Positions 25,133 through 38,440 of a DNA stretch of 64,000 nt are shown piece after piece. This DNA is from Zelopaecilomyces penicillatus (lineage: Eukaryota; Ascomycota; Sordariomycetes; Hypocreales; Pseudodiploosporaceae), in the NCBI GenBank assembly GCA_005765155.1, contig VCCP01000002.1, positions 1,922,001 to 1,986,000 of the forward strand, in the 5' to 3' direction. A program made the position numbers and the translations under genes. Numbering within the stretch: position 1 is the first letter of the stretch; each line of letters starts with the position of its first letter. The notes below the pieces were generated by a model. That model was given only the letters and a program-made list of their open reading frames with translations, made no database searches and was not told where the DNA came from.

Positions 25133-28100
25133 AGTAAGCTATATATATATAGCTAGCTTTTAATAGAGGGTTTTTATAGGTTTAATAGGCTTAAAAAGCC
25201 CTAAAAAACAGGGCCTATTAAAGCCTTAATTAGCCCATCAGCAGGCATAGCCTTAGTTATAAGATAATTTATCTTAAATAGCCTACTAGCTGTTTCTTGC
25301 CTAATATAGTGGAATTTTAATAAGGTGTGCTTAGTTTAGGCATACTGATCAGGGTTTTTAGTATTGCTTATAGAGGCTGTATTATTATAATACAGGTTTA
25401 TAGACTGCTAAAAAGGGATTTTTAGCTTTATAAAGATCCTAAAGAGCCATTTTAGCTCTTTTATAGCCTCTATTAAAGCATCTGATTCAGCTTCTATAGT
25501 TGAGAGGGCTGTAGTAGTCTATCTCTTTGCCTTCTAGCAGATAGGCCTGCTAGCTAGCTTAAAGAGATACCTATAGATGGATTTACTAATAGCTTTATAG
25601 CCTGTAAAATCATTATCTAAATAGCCTAGCAGTTAAAGAGCTAGTTGTTTAGTCTATATAAGGTCTGAAGCCTTATAAAGAATAGCTAGTTCTTCAGAGC
25701 CTTTTAGATATTTTAAAAGGTTCTTAGCTGTGTTATAGTGGTTAATATAGCTCTGTTATATATATTAAGAAAGCCATTGAATTGAAAAGGCTATATCAGG
25801 CCTAGAAAGCAGTATAAGGTATATTAAAGTCCCTATAATCTATTAATAGGTCTGTTGTTCAATAGGGGTAAGAACCCTTTTTAGGGGTTCTTTTAGAGCT
25901 CTAGGTTATAGGGGTATAGCAATAAGGGTTATATCTTGCAGCTGAAAGTGCTAAAGAGCCTTATTAATATACTGAGACTGGTGTAGCCATAGCTCTCTTT
26001 TAGCCTGATTATAATTGATTTAAACCCCTAAGAAAAAGGCTGCAGGGCCTCTATCTTCTATAGTAAAGACCTTATTTAACAGGCGTTTTAGCTTATTAAT
26101 ATAGGGTAGGTTAGGTCCTATAATAAGGCAGTCATTAATATAGGTTATAATAAAGGTATTAGTCTTAGTATTGATAAAGACTGCTAGGTTAGAGACTAAG
26201 GGTTAGAACCCTAGGGTAGCTAGCAGCTTAATTAGCTGTTATTGCCACTTATAAGGGCCTTGCTTTAGTCTGTATAAGGCCTTTTTTAGTAGAATAACCT
26301 GTTTTATAGCAGGGTTATAACCTAGCTTAATTAATAAGGTTATTAAAGATCTATTTCTAAGGGTCTAGGTCTTTATAAAAGAAGAGAGGCCTTCTAGAAA
26401 TTCTATAAAAATATCCTCAGATAACTAGCTGTTTAAAAAAGCCCCTATAAAATCAATTTACTTGATTTCCTAGTTATAAGAGGCTGCTAAAGCTAGTAAA
26501 ATCCGCTAGGTAGGGGGAATACTAATAGCTATAAAGGTTTTAAAGTAATCCTTTCCTTTAGTTTATATAAAACCCTTTATAATAAGCCTAGCCTTATATT
26601 TTAAGGGCTGATTTTATAAGTCCTTTTTAAGCTTAAGAATAAGCCTATTTTTCAGGATTTTTCAGTCTTTTAGAACCTCTAAAAAAGAGATAAAATACAT
26701 AACTTTAGCTTATAGAATTTAATAAAATTCGCTATAAATAGCACTAATCCACTATTCCTTAGCAGGGTCTTCTAAGGCTTGTTTCCAGCTAGCAGGTTCT
26801 AAAGAAGCCTTAATAGTGAATTTTGCCTTTAGCTTATAACAGATATTTATAGGGTAGGCAAGGTCTAGCTATATAGGTTCAGAGTCTTCTAACAGCTGTG
26901 GCAGCTATACTGAGGGCTGTGATAAGGGCTGTGGCAGCTATAGCAGTTATTATAGCATCTGTAACAGCTATTATAGTGCCTATAATACAGGTTCTAGCAG
27001 CTATATAGGTCTTCTAGCTTGATTAAGAGCTTGTAAATCAGTTAGACTCTTTAGGGTAGGTTGGTCTATTGGTTTTAATAGGGTATAAAGCTCTTCTAAT
27101 TCTCCCTCTAAGCTAAAAGGGCTCTAAAAGCTATGAAAATTACCCTTTAGGCCCTGGCTTATAGGGCCTATTCCTTTTATAATACAAAGAAAAGAGGTTT
27201 TAATTATCTGCTAGTAGAAGGGTATATAAACCGAATAGATATTTTTGCCTAGTATAGCTAGCAGCCTGGCTGGTTCTATTCTAGGGCTTAGTTTAGCACC
27301 TTATTAATACTTCTCAGCAGAGATAACAACCTTATAGTATACTTTAATAGCTTTATAGGCTGTTAAATTTAGTTTATTAGCTATTAGAGCTGGTTTTAGC
27401 TCTTATAAGAAGAGTTATAATAGGCTAAGATCCCTGTTTATAACCACTATATAGTTAATAAGATTAACTATAGCAGGTAAAATAATAGTCCAAAGGTAGA
27501 GTAGCAGCTGGGCCTATATTATAATAGCTTATAATCAGTCTAGAATAACCCTTATAGAGTGTTCTAGCAGGCTATTTTACTTATAAATATAAAGGCTAGA
27601 TATATTAAAACCAATACCTTTGCCTATTAGCTAGTCTTTTAATAGTGCTAAGATCTCTTTTCCATTATCGAAATATAGCTATAAAGGGTATTTTTTATAG
27701 TAGGCTTTTAGTCCTTTAAATAGTCCCTTTATAGCAGAGAAGACAATATAACCTTCTTTATTAGGTAATAAAAGAACCATTCGATAACAGGATTTTCTTT
27801 CTATTAAAATAAGCCCTATAGAGAGCTTATTATAAGGGATTAGTTTTATCTGAAATATATCTCCCTCTATAACCTCTAGCACTTCTAGCAGGTCTAGAAT
27901 CAGGTTTTTAGAGGATCTATATACTAATTTAGCCTATATATATACTAAACAAAAGAAATCTACTTCTTTTATAGCAATAAAATCAGATAAGCCCGCTGAA
28001 ATTTTTATAGTCTTCTTTAGCAGCTATAGGCCAATATAGCTAAGATAGATATATTAAATTCCTGCTAGCTATAGCAGCTTTTGATAGCTAGTTTTAGCTG

Positions 28101-29465
28101 AAAGACCTGTATCTCCCTCTATAATAGTGTTTTTAAAGGATTCTAGAAGGGATATAGTATCTTCTAATAGATCTTTTGGTAGGCCTGAGTCTATATTAGG
28201 GCTTTCTAGTATATATAGGCCTGAAATTTCAGGGCTTTTTATTGATTCCAGCAGCTATTTTACTGGTTTAAAGGGCTTAATAAGGTCCTTATATATATTA
28301 GGGGGAGGTTTAGAGATAATTTTAACTACTATTAAATAGCTATAATAATAATTAAAAGGCCCTATAAATTTAGATATAGGCTTCTCTTTTTATTATAAAA
28401 AGAAGCTATATTTAATAAAGTTTAATAGGCTATAATAGGTTCAGCCTATTATAAATAGCTTCTCTTTTATAAGTATATCACTAGAAGTATAATACTTAAC
28501 CCTACTCACTATATTTATATCTATATTAGGGATATATAGTATATTTTTTAGCTCTAGAGTACTATATATTCTAGGTTTAAGTATTATAAGCATTATAAAT
28601 ATAGCTGTTTTAGATCCTTTTAGATAGATTAAATTACTATCAATTACTATAGGCCTTGGTTTCTTACTATAAGCACTATAACTAATAAAGAGGATTCTAT
28701 TATTAACTATATAGTATATTAAGCCAGTATTATATAGCAGGGTATTCTTTATATTAGTGTTATAATGAGTGCTATAAGCTGATTCTTTAGGCTCTATAGC
28801 TTCTAAACCTTCTATATCAGATTTAGAATCAGAGCTCTAGATACTGGCTATAATATTCCAGTCACCTATAAATAGGTTATAAATGCCTATTATAAAGGAA
28901 GCTTTATTAGATTCCTTGCTATTAATAACAGGCTTCTTTATCTTTTTATTCTTCTAAAAGGGCTTATAAGGCTGTTTTTCAGTGGATTTAGACGGTTTTT
29001 CCTTCTTTTTAAAGTCCTTATAGGTCTTTTTAGAAGGTTCCTCAGCTTCTCTAGCCCTATAAGAGCTAGCTTTTATAACTAAAGAGCTTTTATCTTATAG
29101 CTCTTCTAGCAAATCCGCTATAAGGAACTGTAAATTCAGGGCATCTAGTAAGGTACCAAGTACTATATAAATCCTGATATTATTCCTTTAATATTCAGCC
29201 TACTATAGAAAAGCATCTTTTATAGCCTTTAGATACTGATTTATCTGATCTATAGGCTATATAGTAATTAAAGCTAATTATAGCTTAGTAAATTAAATAT
29301 TAAATTTATTATTAAATATCTCTATAGAGCCTTTATAGCTATTAAAGCTAAGCTTATAAAAGGCACTATAAAGGGTTCTATACTATAGGGTAGTACTATA
29401 ATAATATTACTTATTTAATATTTTATAAGCTTCCAGTAGTATTATAATCTAACTTATAGAGGCTT
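25133..29465 (-). pseudogene. Cop-B pol remnant (protease, integrase, RT, RNase H)
   Basis: Parallel to Cop-C 41,807-46,145 throughout, with more TAA/TAG stops. Landmarks mirrored from Cop-C are the RNase H STIEAE-type motif near 25,500, the YIDD-type RT motif near 26,140 and an integrase fragment at 27,679-27,882. The gag-proximal end is at the Gyp-L insertion. Confidence 0.75.
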
Positions 29466-29469
29466 ATAG
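29466..29469. repeat. Left target-site duplication of Gyp-L (ATAG)
   Basis: ATAG here and at 63,378-63,381. Removing Gyp-L plus one copy restores GGCTT-ATAG-GTATTATATGCAG. Cop-C carries GGCTT-GTGG-GTGTTATGAGCAG at the same place (46,152 region), so the join is right to the base. Confidence 0.85.
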
Positions 29470-29868
29470 TTTAATAACTGGATTAAACACACCCCCTTGC
29501 TAGTTAATTAAGCTATAGCTGTATAAGCTGCATTTAGGGGGATTGAACTGTATAAGTAGATAGGCCATACCCGGGCCATTTAAACGGGCAGACATCATCG
29601 AATTCAAGTTTTTTTTTCCCCCTCTTCTACTTAAGAATTTTCTAGTGTATTCAAAAGACTAGCTATTAAAAAGCTATCTTCTTTATCTAATCAGTTATAA
29701 GATGATCAATTAATCCCTTAAGTTTAATTCATTATATCATCGCTTTATAGCTTTTCTTGCCTATTCAATCCTTATAGACTATAATAGCTATATAACTACC
29801 CTAAAATCACCCTATAGTTCTATAGATGGTATTAGTATTGTTGTATATATTATTTTCCCTCTATTAAA
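29470..29868 (+). repeat. Left LTR of Gyp-L
   Basis: 399 nt matching 48,147-48,478 joined to 63,311-63,377. It contains a T8-10 tract followed by CCCCTCTTCTAC near 29,610. Confidence 0.88.
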
Positions 29869-31000
29869 ACTAGTGATTAAGATAGGGGGATATCTTATTT
29901 GCTTTGCTATTAGAAGGATCAATTGATACCAGATTAATAATATAATATATTTAGGGGCACTTTTAAGCTATTATAAGGATCAGTCTAAGAAGAATTATTA
30001 TAAGTACCCTTATAAGATCTTCTGATTAGTATAATTAAGAGATATCTTTAAGAATAATAGCTTAGAAATCTAAAAGTAAAAGAGCTAAGCTTATTTATTA
30101 AAAGATTTAAAGTCTATAAAGCAGGGATATTATATACTATTCTAGCTAAATAGCAAGGTATTATTAATTTTATTTCTATTAGAATCTAATATTATAGAAT
30201 ATTAAACTATTAAAAGAAAAAATAAGGGAATATTTAATCCTAAGATAAGCTTTTACCTAGAATATATATAAAAGATAACTTATCTATTAAATATTAGATT
30301 GAAAAGGCAAGATACTCTAAACTTATTAATTTTATTTGATTAAAATATAAGTAAGTATAAAAAGAACCACTATAGATAATCAGCTTATATAGCTTCTAAT
30401 ACTAATTATCTGATTAATAATAAGTAGTATTAGCTATATCTTAACCCTTGGTTTTGCTTTTTTATATTATAGGTTAGTATTCTAATGGTTTGGCTAATCT
30501 TAGGAAATATTTTTATCTCTCTTCTCTTTTTATAGATCTTATCCTTAATATTAAAGAAGCTTTCTATTTAGGAGTGATCTTAGTATTTTAGAAATAAGAT
30601 ACTATTTGATTATAATAATATAGGAATTACTATCCTTAACTTAAGTATAGTATCTATCCTTAAAGGAAAGGTTTTATATTAATACCAGAATATAATTGAT
30701 AAGATATTACTATATAAGAGTTAAGATAATTCCTTTTTAGATTGGATATCTAAATACCTCTATAATAGGAAGCCTTTATTATTACTGGATCTTCTTAGTA
30801 TATTATTAGCCTTTGATTTAAGCAGATACTCTTTATATTAAAGAAGAAGATCTTTAAATAGCTTTAACTCTATTATTAGAATTATTATTCTTAAGATTAT
30901 TATCTTTAATATCCTTACTTTAAGTATTCCTTTATCTAGTATAATATTTATTATAAATTCTAATAGCCTTTCTTTTAATAGACTAGGCTTATAATTAATT
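29869..31000 (+). other. Gyp-L 5' internal leader
   Basis: A+T-rich internal sequence between the left LTR and the gag-like region. No primer site matching a tRNA 3' end was recognised right after the LTR. Confidence 0.4.
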
Positions 31001-33240
31001 AATTAGCTAAAGGATAATATTATTAAGAGTTTTTAATAAAGTATTACTAAGATTAATATTACTCTTTTTAATAGTCTTAAGGATATCCTTATTATAAATA
31101 AATCTAAGAGATATACTATTAATCTTAAGCTTATTAAATACTTTAATAGGATTAATATTATTAAATACTTTTTAAATTATAAGCTTAAGATAAAAGATAA
31201 TAATATAATTAATAAGGAGAAATATAACTATTTTATATATTATATAGTTGATGCCTATAAAGATATTATCTAAGGATTTATCTATAATCTCTTATAGATA
31301 AAAGCTAAAGAAGTATTAAAGAATTATTTCTTTAAAGGAGATTTATAATAATTAAGATTATATAAAGATTATTTAGAAGTATTTAAATAATAATACTTAG
31401 AGTCTATCAAAGATATTCTAGACTGGCTTAATAGGTATAGATTTTATACTTCTTAATATAATTTAAATTAAAAGAACTTAAAACCATTATCTTATATATT
31501 ATATAAGACTATATTAATAAGGCTTCTTACTAAGGTTATCTAAGTAAATTCTATTAATAATCCCTATAAACTTAAGAAGATACTATATAAGCAGCTCTAA
31601 GGATACTTTAATAGTTAAGTAATTATTAGATTAATTATTAAATAGTATAAGACTTCTAATAGTCTTAGGAATCAAATAAATATGATTATTATTAGGGCAA
31701 TACTTGATCAAGTCGCTATAATAAAGAATCTAGTTATATAGGACCTTTATCCTAAAGAAAAGTTCTTTCTAACTATTATTAAGACTATACCTCTTAAAGC
31801 CAAGCCTATAGATATAAAGGAGTTAATTAAGCTTATTAATAATCTTAAGATTAATATAGCTATTAGGGAAGATATTATTTAAATAATTATTAAAATATAG
31901 GCAGGTATTAATATATATATTAATAAGGATTTATAGTATAAAGGCCTAATAAGTTTTTTATTTAATTAGATAATATTTGATCTTAGTAATAGTAAGGATT
32001 TTAATATCTTCTCTCTTTAAGGGAGATAAGATAAGAATAATTACTAGTATTATAACTTATTAAGTTATTTTCCCTTCTATTATAATAAATTGATATATAA
32101 TACTGAACTTGAATTCTATATATATGATTTATATACTAGGATATTAAACCTAGGATATATTATAGGCTAGAGTATGATTCTTTCTATTATTATATAATAG
32201 TTCCTTAAGATAAAAGGATACTATTAGAAGCTTGTAATGGCTTGGGCTATTAACTTCCTTGATTATATAATTATACCTCTTATCCCCTTGGTTAAAGCCA
32301 GAGCCTTTTAGCACTTTAAATAGATATTAAATAAATATAAAGATATAATCTTTAGAAAATATATCCCTTATCTAGGCCTTAAGTAGTAATCTATAAAGTT
32401 ATAATACTTAAATATTATATTTAATAAAAATATAATCTAAACTTCTTTTATATTACTCTTTTAATATAAAGATATAGAGGATTAAATAATATTAATATAT
32501 ATAATTAATATAAATACTAATAAGAGAAAGAGATAAAGAGGTAATAATAGAGAGTTAATTAAATCTTTAACTATTATATATTAAAAGCCTACTCCTAAGG
32601 CTACCCTAATATTAGATAAGATAATATCTTCTAATCTAATGATTATATCTAAGAATATATTATAAATAATGGATTAGAGTATAAGACTTTCTTATTATTG
32701 ATTAAAACTAAAGGAGATCTTGCTTATAAAGATAATTGCTGTATTATTTTATATATTGATTGATCTTAATCTAGAGCTTAGGATAATTATAGGCTAGGAT
32801 CTATTGGATTAGGCTGAAGATATAATAGAAGTCCTTTATATCCCTAGGAATGGATTAGATAATCCTATATCTTTAATAAAGCTAAAGAATATAATAAAAG
32901 CAATTTAAGTTTATCTATAGATAAGATATAATAAAGCCTTCTTTAATAAGCTAATTAAATAATTATATATTAATACTATAGCTATAATTAAGATATAAGA
33001 AGAAGCCCCTTTTAATTATAGTTAGTATTAAATAGTATTATCTAATTAAGGTTAAGATAATATAGATCTATTAGGCCTATATTATTTCTATATTCTAGAA
33101 CTAATTAAAGATGATCTTTATAATAATATAAGCTTCTCTTCTAATAAGGCGCTTTATAAGGTTATTTAAATATACTTAAATAGTTATTAGTTATTAAATA
33201 TATAATAAATGCCTAAGATCTAAGTTAGGATTAGTTCTTA
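31000..33240 (+). pseudogene. Gyp-L gag-like region, degraded
   Basis: Plus-strand frame rich in Ile, Asn, Lys and Leu with TAA/TAG stops, placed by its position upstream of the protease-like segment. No zinc knuckle can be read with confidence. Boundaries are approximate. Confidence 0.4.
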
Positions 33241-36200
33241 AGAAGAGAAAATAATAAATATACTTATTGATTTAAGCTTTAAAGGTAATATTATCTTAAA
33301 ATCATTAGCTAAGAAATGCAGGATTAAATATAATCTAATTAAGATTAAAATAATATTATTCTCTAGGTAGATTACTTAAATAATTAGAGAAGTAGAAGTT
33401 TAACTCTATATAGGAACCATTTGGATATCCACTTATTTATATATAGTACTAGATAGAGTTATAATACCCTTTATTCTAGGGATACTATTTATTAGAATAG
33501 CTAAGCTATTATTTGATTATTCTTAAAAGGGTAGAGATTTATATATATAGTATTAAATAGGGTAAGTATAAGTAATTACTTCTATTATAGGTATTATTTA
33601 TTAAGAATAAAATAAACCTAATTCCTTAGAAAACTAAATATTAATTATATTATTAAAGGTATAGTTAATAATAAGGAATTAATTGATCTAGAATAGCTCC
33701 TTAAGGATAATAAAGAAATATTAATAGAGCTTAACTCTGATAATAATAAGGCAATTATTAAGAGTATATTAATAGAGTTTATAAAGTAATATATTAAAGC
33801 TTTAGAAGTGATTAAGGCTAAATTAAATTCTTTAAAGAAAAAGAAAAAATCTAGAAGAAGGGAAATATATTAATTATATAATCCCTCTAAGATATATATC
33901 TATACCTTATATAAGAAGAAGGCTAATAAAGTCAATCCTATTAATAATATTCCTTTGAATAGGTTTATACCTAATAATAATCTATTTTAGAAAAAGAAGA
34001 AATAGAAGAAAGTAAAGGAAAGAATCAATCTAGATATACCCTTTACTAAATATATTACCCTAAAGTTCTCTAATATACCTAAGGGATCCTAACTCTATAG
34101 AGAATGCCTTAAGGAAATCCTCTCTTAAATTAAGGATATATTAATCTAATAAGAGATTGATATTTTCCTAGAGATTCTCTATAATAGAGAATAGGCTTTA
34201 TCTTAATAATTCAAAGAAAGTAGAATACTTAATCTATTGGTTATATCTCCTTAAGTTATTAAAGTGATTTCTTATTTAGCCTGGTAGATATATTCTATTC
34301 CTATTTTATAAGGATTAGAAGCAAAAGCTATAGAGTTATTAAAGATATACTTTAAGAATTATATATTAGAAGAGTCTTATATCTTCTATAGGAATTAATA
34401 TTTCTTTATTAAGAAAAAGGATAAAGGGCTTTATTTAATTAATACTATTATAAAATATAATATTATTACTTTTAGAGATATATTTATCCCTTCTAGTACT
34501 GATTCCTTTAATAAAGACTTCTCTATATATACTATACTTTTATTATTAGATTTCTTTTCTGGCTATAATTAAGTCCTATTAGATAAAAAGAATAGGGATC
34601 TTATTATATTTTCTTCTATTATTAGTCTTTTAAGGATATATATACTCCTTTAGGGTACTATAAATTCTATAGCCTAGTTTATAAGAATTATAACTTAAAT
34701 ATTATTTAATCTTATCCTAAATATCTATAAACTCTTCCTTAATAATATTACTATATATAAGCTATAATTTATTTATAATAATAAAGAGATTCTTTTTAAA
34801 ATATAAAAATATATACTTAAGTATTTATAAAACCTTAATAAAGTCCTTCTTAATATTAAGCTTTCTAGATATATAATATTAGAAAGGAAATCAAGATATT
34901 ATTAAAATATAATTATTATTATTAGATTCCTTTATAAAATATCTAAGAGGAAACCAGCCAAAAAGAAGATTATTAAGATCCTAGAATAACTTATCTATTA
35001 TAATATAATAGATATTAAGGCCTTTCTTGGATTTATTAGCTATTATTAAATTTAGATATATAACTTTATTATTATTACTCTCTCTTTTATTATCTTATTA
35101 TAAAAGAAAGCCCCTTAGGAGTAAAGAGAATTATAATCAAAGATAATAACTAAGCTTAGGGATATAATAATAACTACCCCTATTCTAATATCACTTAATC
35201 TCTTTAGGGAGAGCAAAGAAATCATATTTATAATAGATACTAGCCTTAAAGGATAAAAAGCAGTTTTAATATAAATCCTAGATAGATAATAATATCTAAT
35301 TAGATTTAAAAACGGTTATTAGAATAAGGCTAAATATAGTTATAATATAATAAAGCAAGAGTATAAGGCTATTCTCTTTATATTCCAAAGGCTTAAAGGA
35401 TATATCTATAATATATAATTTACTTTAGAGATAAATATATACATCCTTATATACCAGCTTAATAGTACTGTTTATAATATATTAGATAGTCTTATTATCT
35501 ATTAGATCAGCTATATTATATTATTTGATTTTATTATTAAATATATTTCTAAGAAAAATAATAGTATAATAGATAGACTTTCTTAGAAAGGATTAGGGCT
35601 ATCTGATTAAATAAATATTAAAGTTGATAGGGATTTAAAGAATATAATCGATATATATCTTAGGTTAATATAATTAAATATATTAAAATCTGGATATTCT
35701 ATAGAGTCCTAATAGGTTACTAGATTCCTATATTTACTAGAGAGATTATCTAATCTTAATAGAATATAATTCAAGATATTATATTAGAAAGCTTAGAGGT
35801 TCTTTATTAAGGATAGGAAACTTTAGCTAAGACTAACTTATAAAAGAAACTATCCTATATTAGTTATTAATAACTTACCTATTCATAAGAAATTAATAGT
35901 AAGCTATTATATAGCCTAAGGGTATAAAGGTAAAGCAATTATCTTTAAAACTCTTTCTGATAGGTATTATTAAAGAAAGATATAAAATAATATTTCCTTA
36001 GCTATAGCCTATTGCTCTAAGTGTTAAAAGTTTATATTATAATAAGATAGAGAATCAGCGATTCTAATATCACTTAAACAGCTAATATTAAAAGTATATT
36101 TTAATTTATAATATATACTATCTAATTATAATATAAACTTCCTTATAGAAGCTTACTATAACTTAATTAAATAGATAGAAGTTTAATTAATATAATAGAT

Positions 36201-37160
36201 TAACTTAAGGGCTATGATTAGGTTTATTATAATCTTGATATAGTAATATAGACTTATACTTTATATAGTTATTAATAGTGGATCTGAAATAAAAGGGCTT
36301 CTCCCTTAGATACTATTTGATTAGGGTATAAAATATATTTAAATATCTAGGTATAATCCTATAGTTAATTCTATAGTTAAAGTTGATTATTAAAGCTTTA
36401 TATCTATAATAGTAAAGATATTAGAAGGGGACTCTAAATAGATAAGATATCTTAAAGCAGCTATTCTTATAGATAGAACTATAATTAAATCATTTTATAG
36501 CTTCTTTGCTTTTTATCTTATATATAGGTATAATCCTATCTTGCTATTTAAAGTTAAATTCCTAATATAAAGGCTTATTAATTAGGATGTTATTATTAAT
36601 ACTAAGGATTTATTTAAGTCTTATATTCAAATATTAGAAAGAAGATTAAAAGATATAATAAAGGCTAGAGAAAAGGTAATTAACTTTAAAAAGAAGCTAG
36701 TAATAAGAATAGATATTATTAATAAATATATACTTCAATCGAAATATAATTAACTAGTACTGAATAATCTAATATTTATATATAATATACCTAAGAAGTA
36801 GAATAAATCCTATATAGTAAAGATAATAATATACTGGTATAGCCTATATTAGATTGCTTTATAAGCAGATATTATTAAAGTATATATACTTTATATAATG
36901 GATGGGATTCTCCTGGATAAGACCTATTCTAGAAACTATCTAAAGAAGTTTATTAAGGATAAGTATAGCTAATGGATATCTAATACTAATATATAGCTCT
37001 TTGGATCTAAAGATAAATAAGAACTATATAGAGAAAAGAGAGGGCTAGGATTACTAGATCCTTTTATATACTTTGACTTATCTATTAATTAAATAATACT
37101 TTAAGACTCTAACTCTAATATTAATCTTAAAGAAGACTTTCTAAATTTACTATTAGCTAT
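33240..37160 (+). pseudogene. Gyp-L pol remnant (protease, RT, RNase H, integrase)
   Basis: When TAA/TAG are read as former CAA/CAG, the plus strand gives a gypsy pol. A protease-like segment lies near 33,245-33,530. In RT, FRDIFIPSSTDSF and LLLDFFSGYNQVLLD lie near 34,470-34,590, and the FLDD site (now FLNN) lies near 34,740. RNase H begins near 35,230 and has QEYKAILF near 35,360. Integrase has SKCQKF near 36,015 and GIKYIQISRYNPIVN near 36,310. This wording resembles fungal gypsy elements with a DFFSGYDQV-type RT. Broken throughout by stops. Confidence 0.72.
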
Positions 37161-38440
37161 TAAACCTTAGTTTAAAGTTATAATCCCTGGCCTAATCTAA
37201 TACTAAAAGAGTATATATTAATTATACTTACTTTAGATATATATATAACTTCTTATATACTTAAATCAAGGATTTCCTAGTTTGAATTCTATTTAAAAAT
37301 CCTTGATAGAGAGGATCTTAATAATATTTCTTAAAAGATATAATAAATTTTATTCTTTATATATAATATTCTACTACTAATATATAAACCAATTATATCA
37401 AACCAACTATAATAGATAATTAATACTCCTAAACCTTAATTATAATAACTAAACTATTCCTATATTAATAATCAAATAATCCCTATTAATCTTATTTCTT
37501 TATAACCTTTTCTTGATCTATATTGATCTGATTTTATTATACTCTTAAGTATAGATCTACTCTTGGATCTATCCTATATCTGTATTGATTAGGACTAAAT
37601 AAAGCTTGCACTTATATACCCAAAACCTTTCCTTTTACTCTAAAAAAACTTATTAAATTCCTATTAAAAATAGGAGTTTTTATAAATCATTTTAATACTA
37701 TAATACTATCTTTCTTTAACTTTTCTACTTATATAAATCCCTTTCTTATTTTATTATATATATATTTTATAATATTATATTAAATTAATTATACTCTTTT
37801 ATTAATTTATTTTATTTTATAAAGATTAATTAATATCTTTAAAAGCTAATTTATTTACTAGTATTAAACCATCTAAACTATATAATTAATATTATTATCC
37901 TAAGATTAATTTACTCTATCTCTTTTAAATTAAATCTATATTCTAATAACTAAAGAACTATTTAATCCTATCTATATCTATTAAATCCTATTAGGGTTTT
38001 CCTTTATTATCTTATCTATATCCTGTTTTATTATATATTTAATCTTTAAAGTTAATAGCTAATATTTCTATAGATAGGGAGTAGTAGATATATTTAAGAA
38101 ATCTAGAATAATTAATCTCTTTAATTCTTTAATCTAGTTCTTCCCTAAGAAAGTTATTTATTTTCTTTTATCCTCTGGCTTGGATTAATAACTATAAAGT
38201 CCTCTTTATTTATAATCTATATATTCATCCTATTTATAATTTAAATAGTATCTATTATATTTATCTAGGATTAAAATATATAGATAATATAGTTATATAA
38301 TATACTCCCTAATAGCTATAATAATAATCAAGAAGGATTATATATAGTAGGAATATAGGATTAGATTAATAACCCTATAATAACTAATAAATAAAGAGTA
38401 GATCCTCTCTTTTTATTTTATTAAGGTATTAAAGAAATAT
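37160..38440 (+). other. Gyp-L spacer downstream of integrase
   Basis: A+T-rich, somewhat pyrimidine-rich sequence after the pol remnant. I see no recognisable coding pattern here. Confidence 0.4.

Larger units (their letters stand above)
24697..29469 (-). mobile_element. Cop-B: degraded Ty1/copia element, left segment (3' LTR and pol)
   Basis: Minus-strand copia copy that interrupts Cop-A on its left and is itself split by Gyp-L. From the left it holds the 3' LTR (24,697-25,124), a polypurine tract (complement of 25,125-25,132), then RNase H, reverse transcriptase, integrase and protease remnants in reverse order. It stops at the Gyp-L target duplication 29,466-29,469 and resumes at 63,382. 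Short open stretches remain at 27,679-27,882 (integrase) but the frame as a whole is broken. Confidence 0.82.
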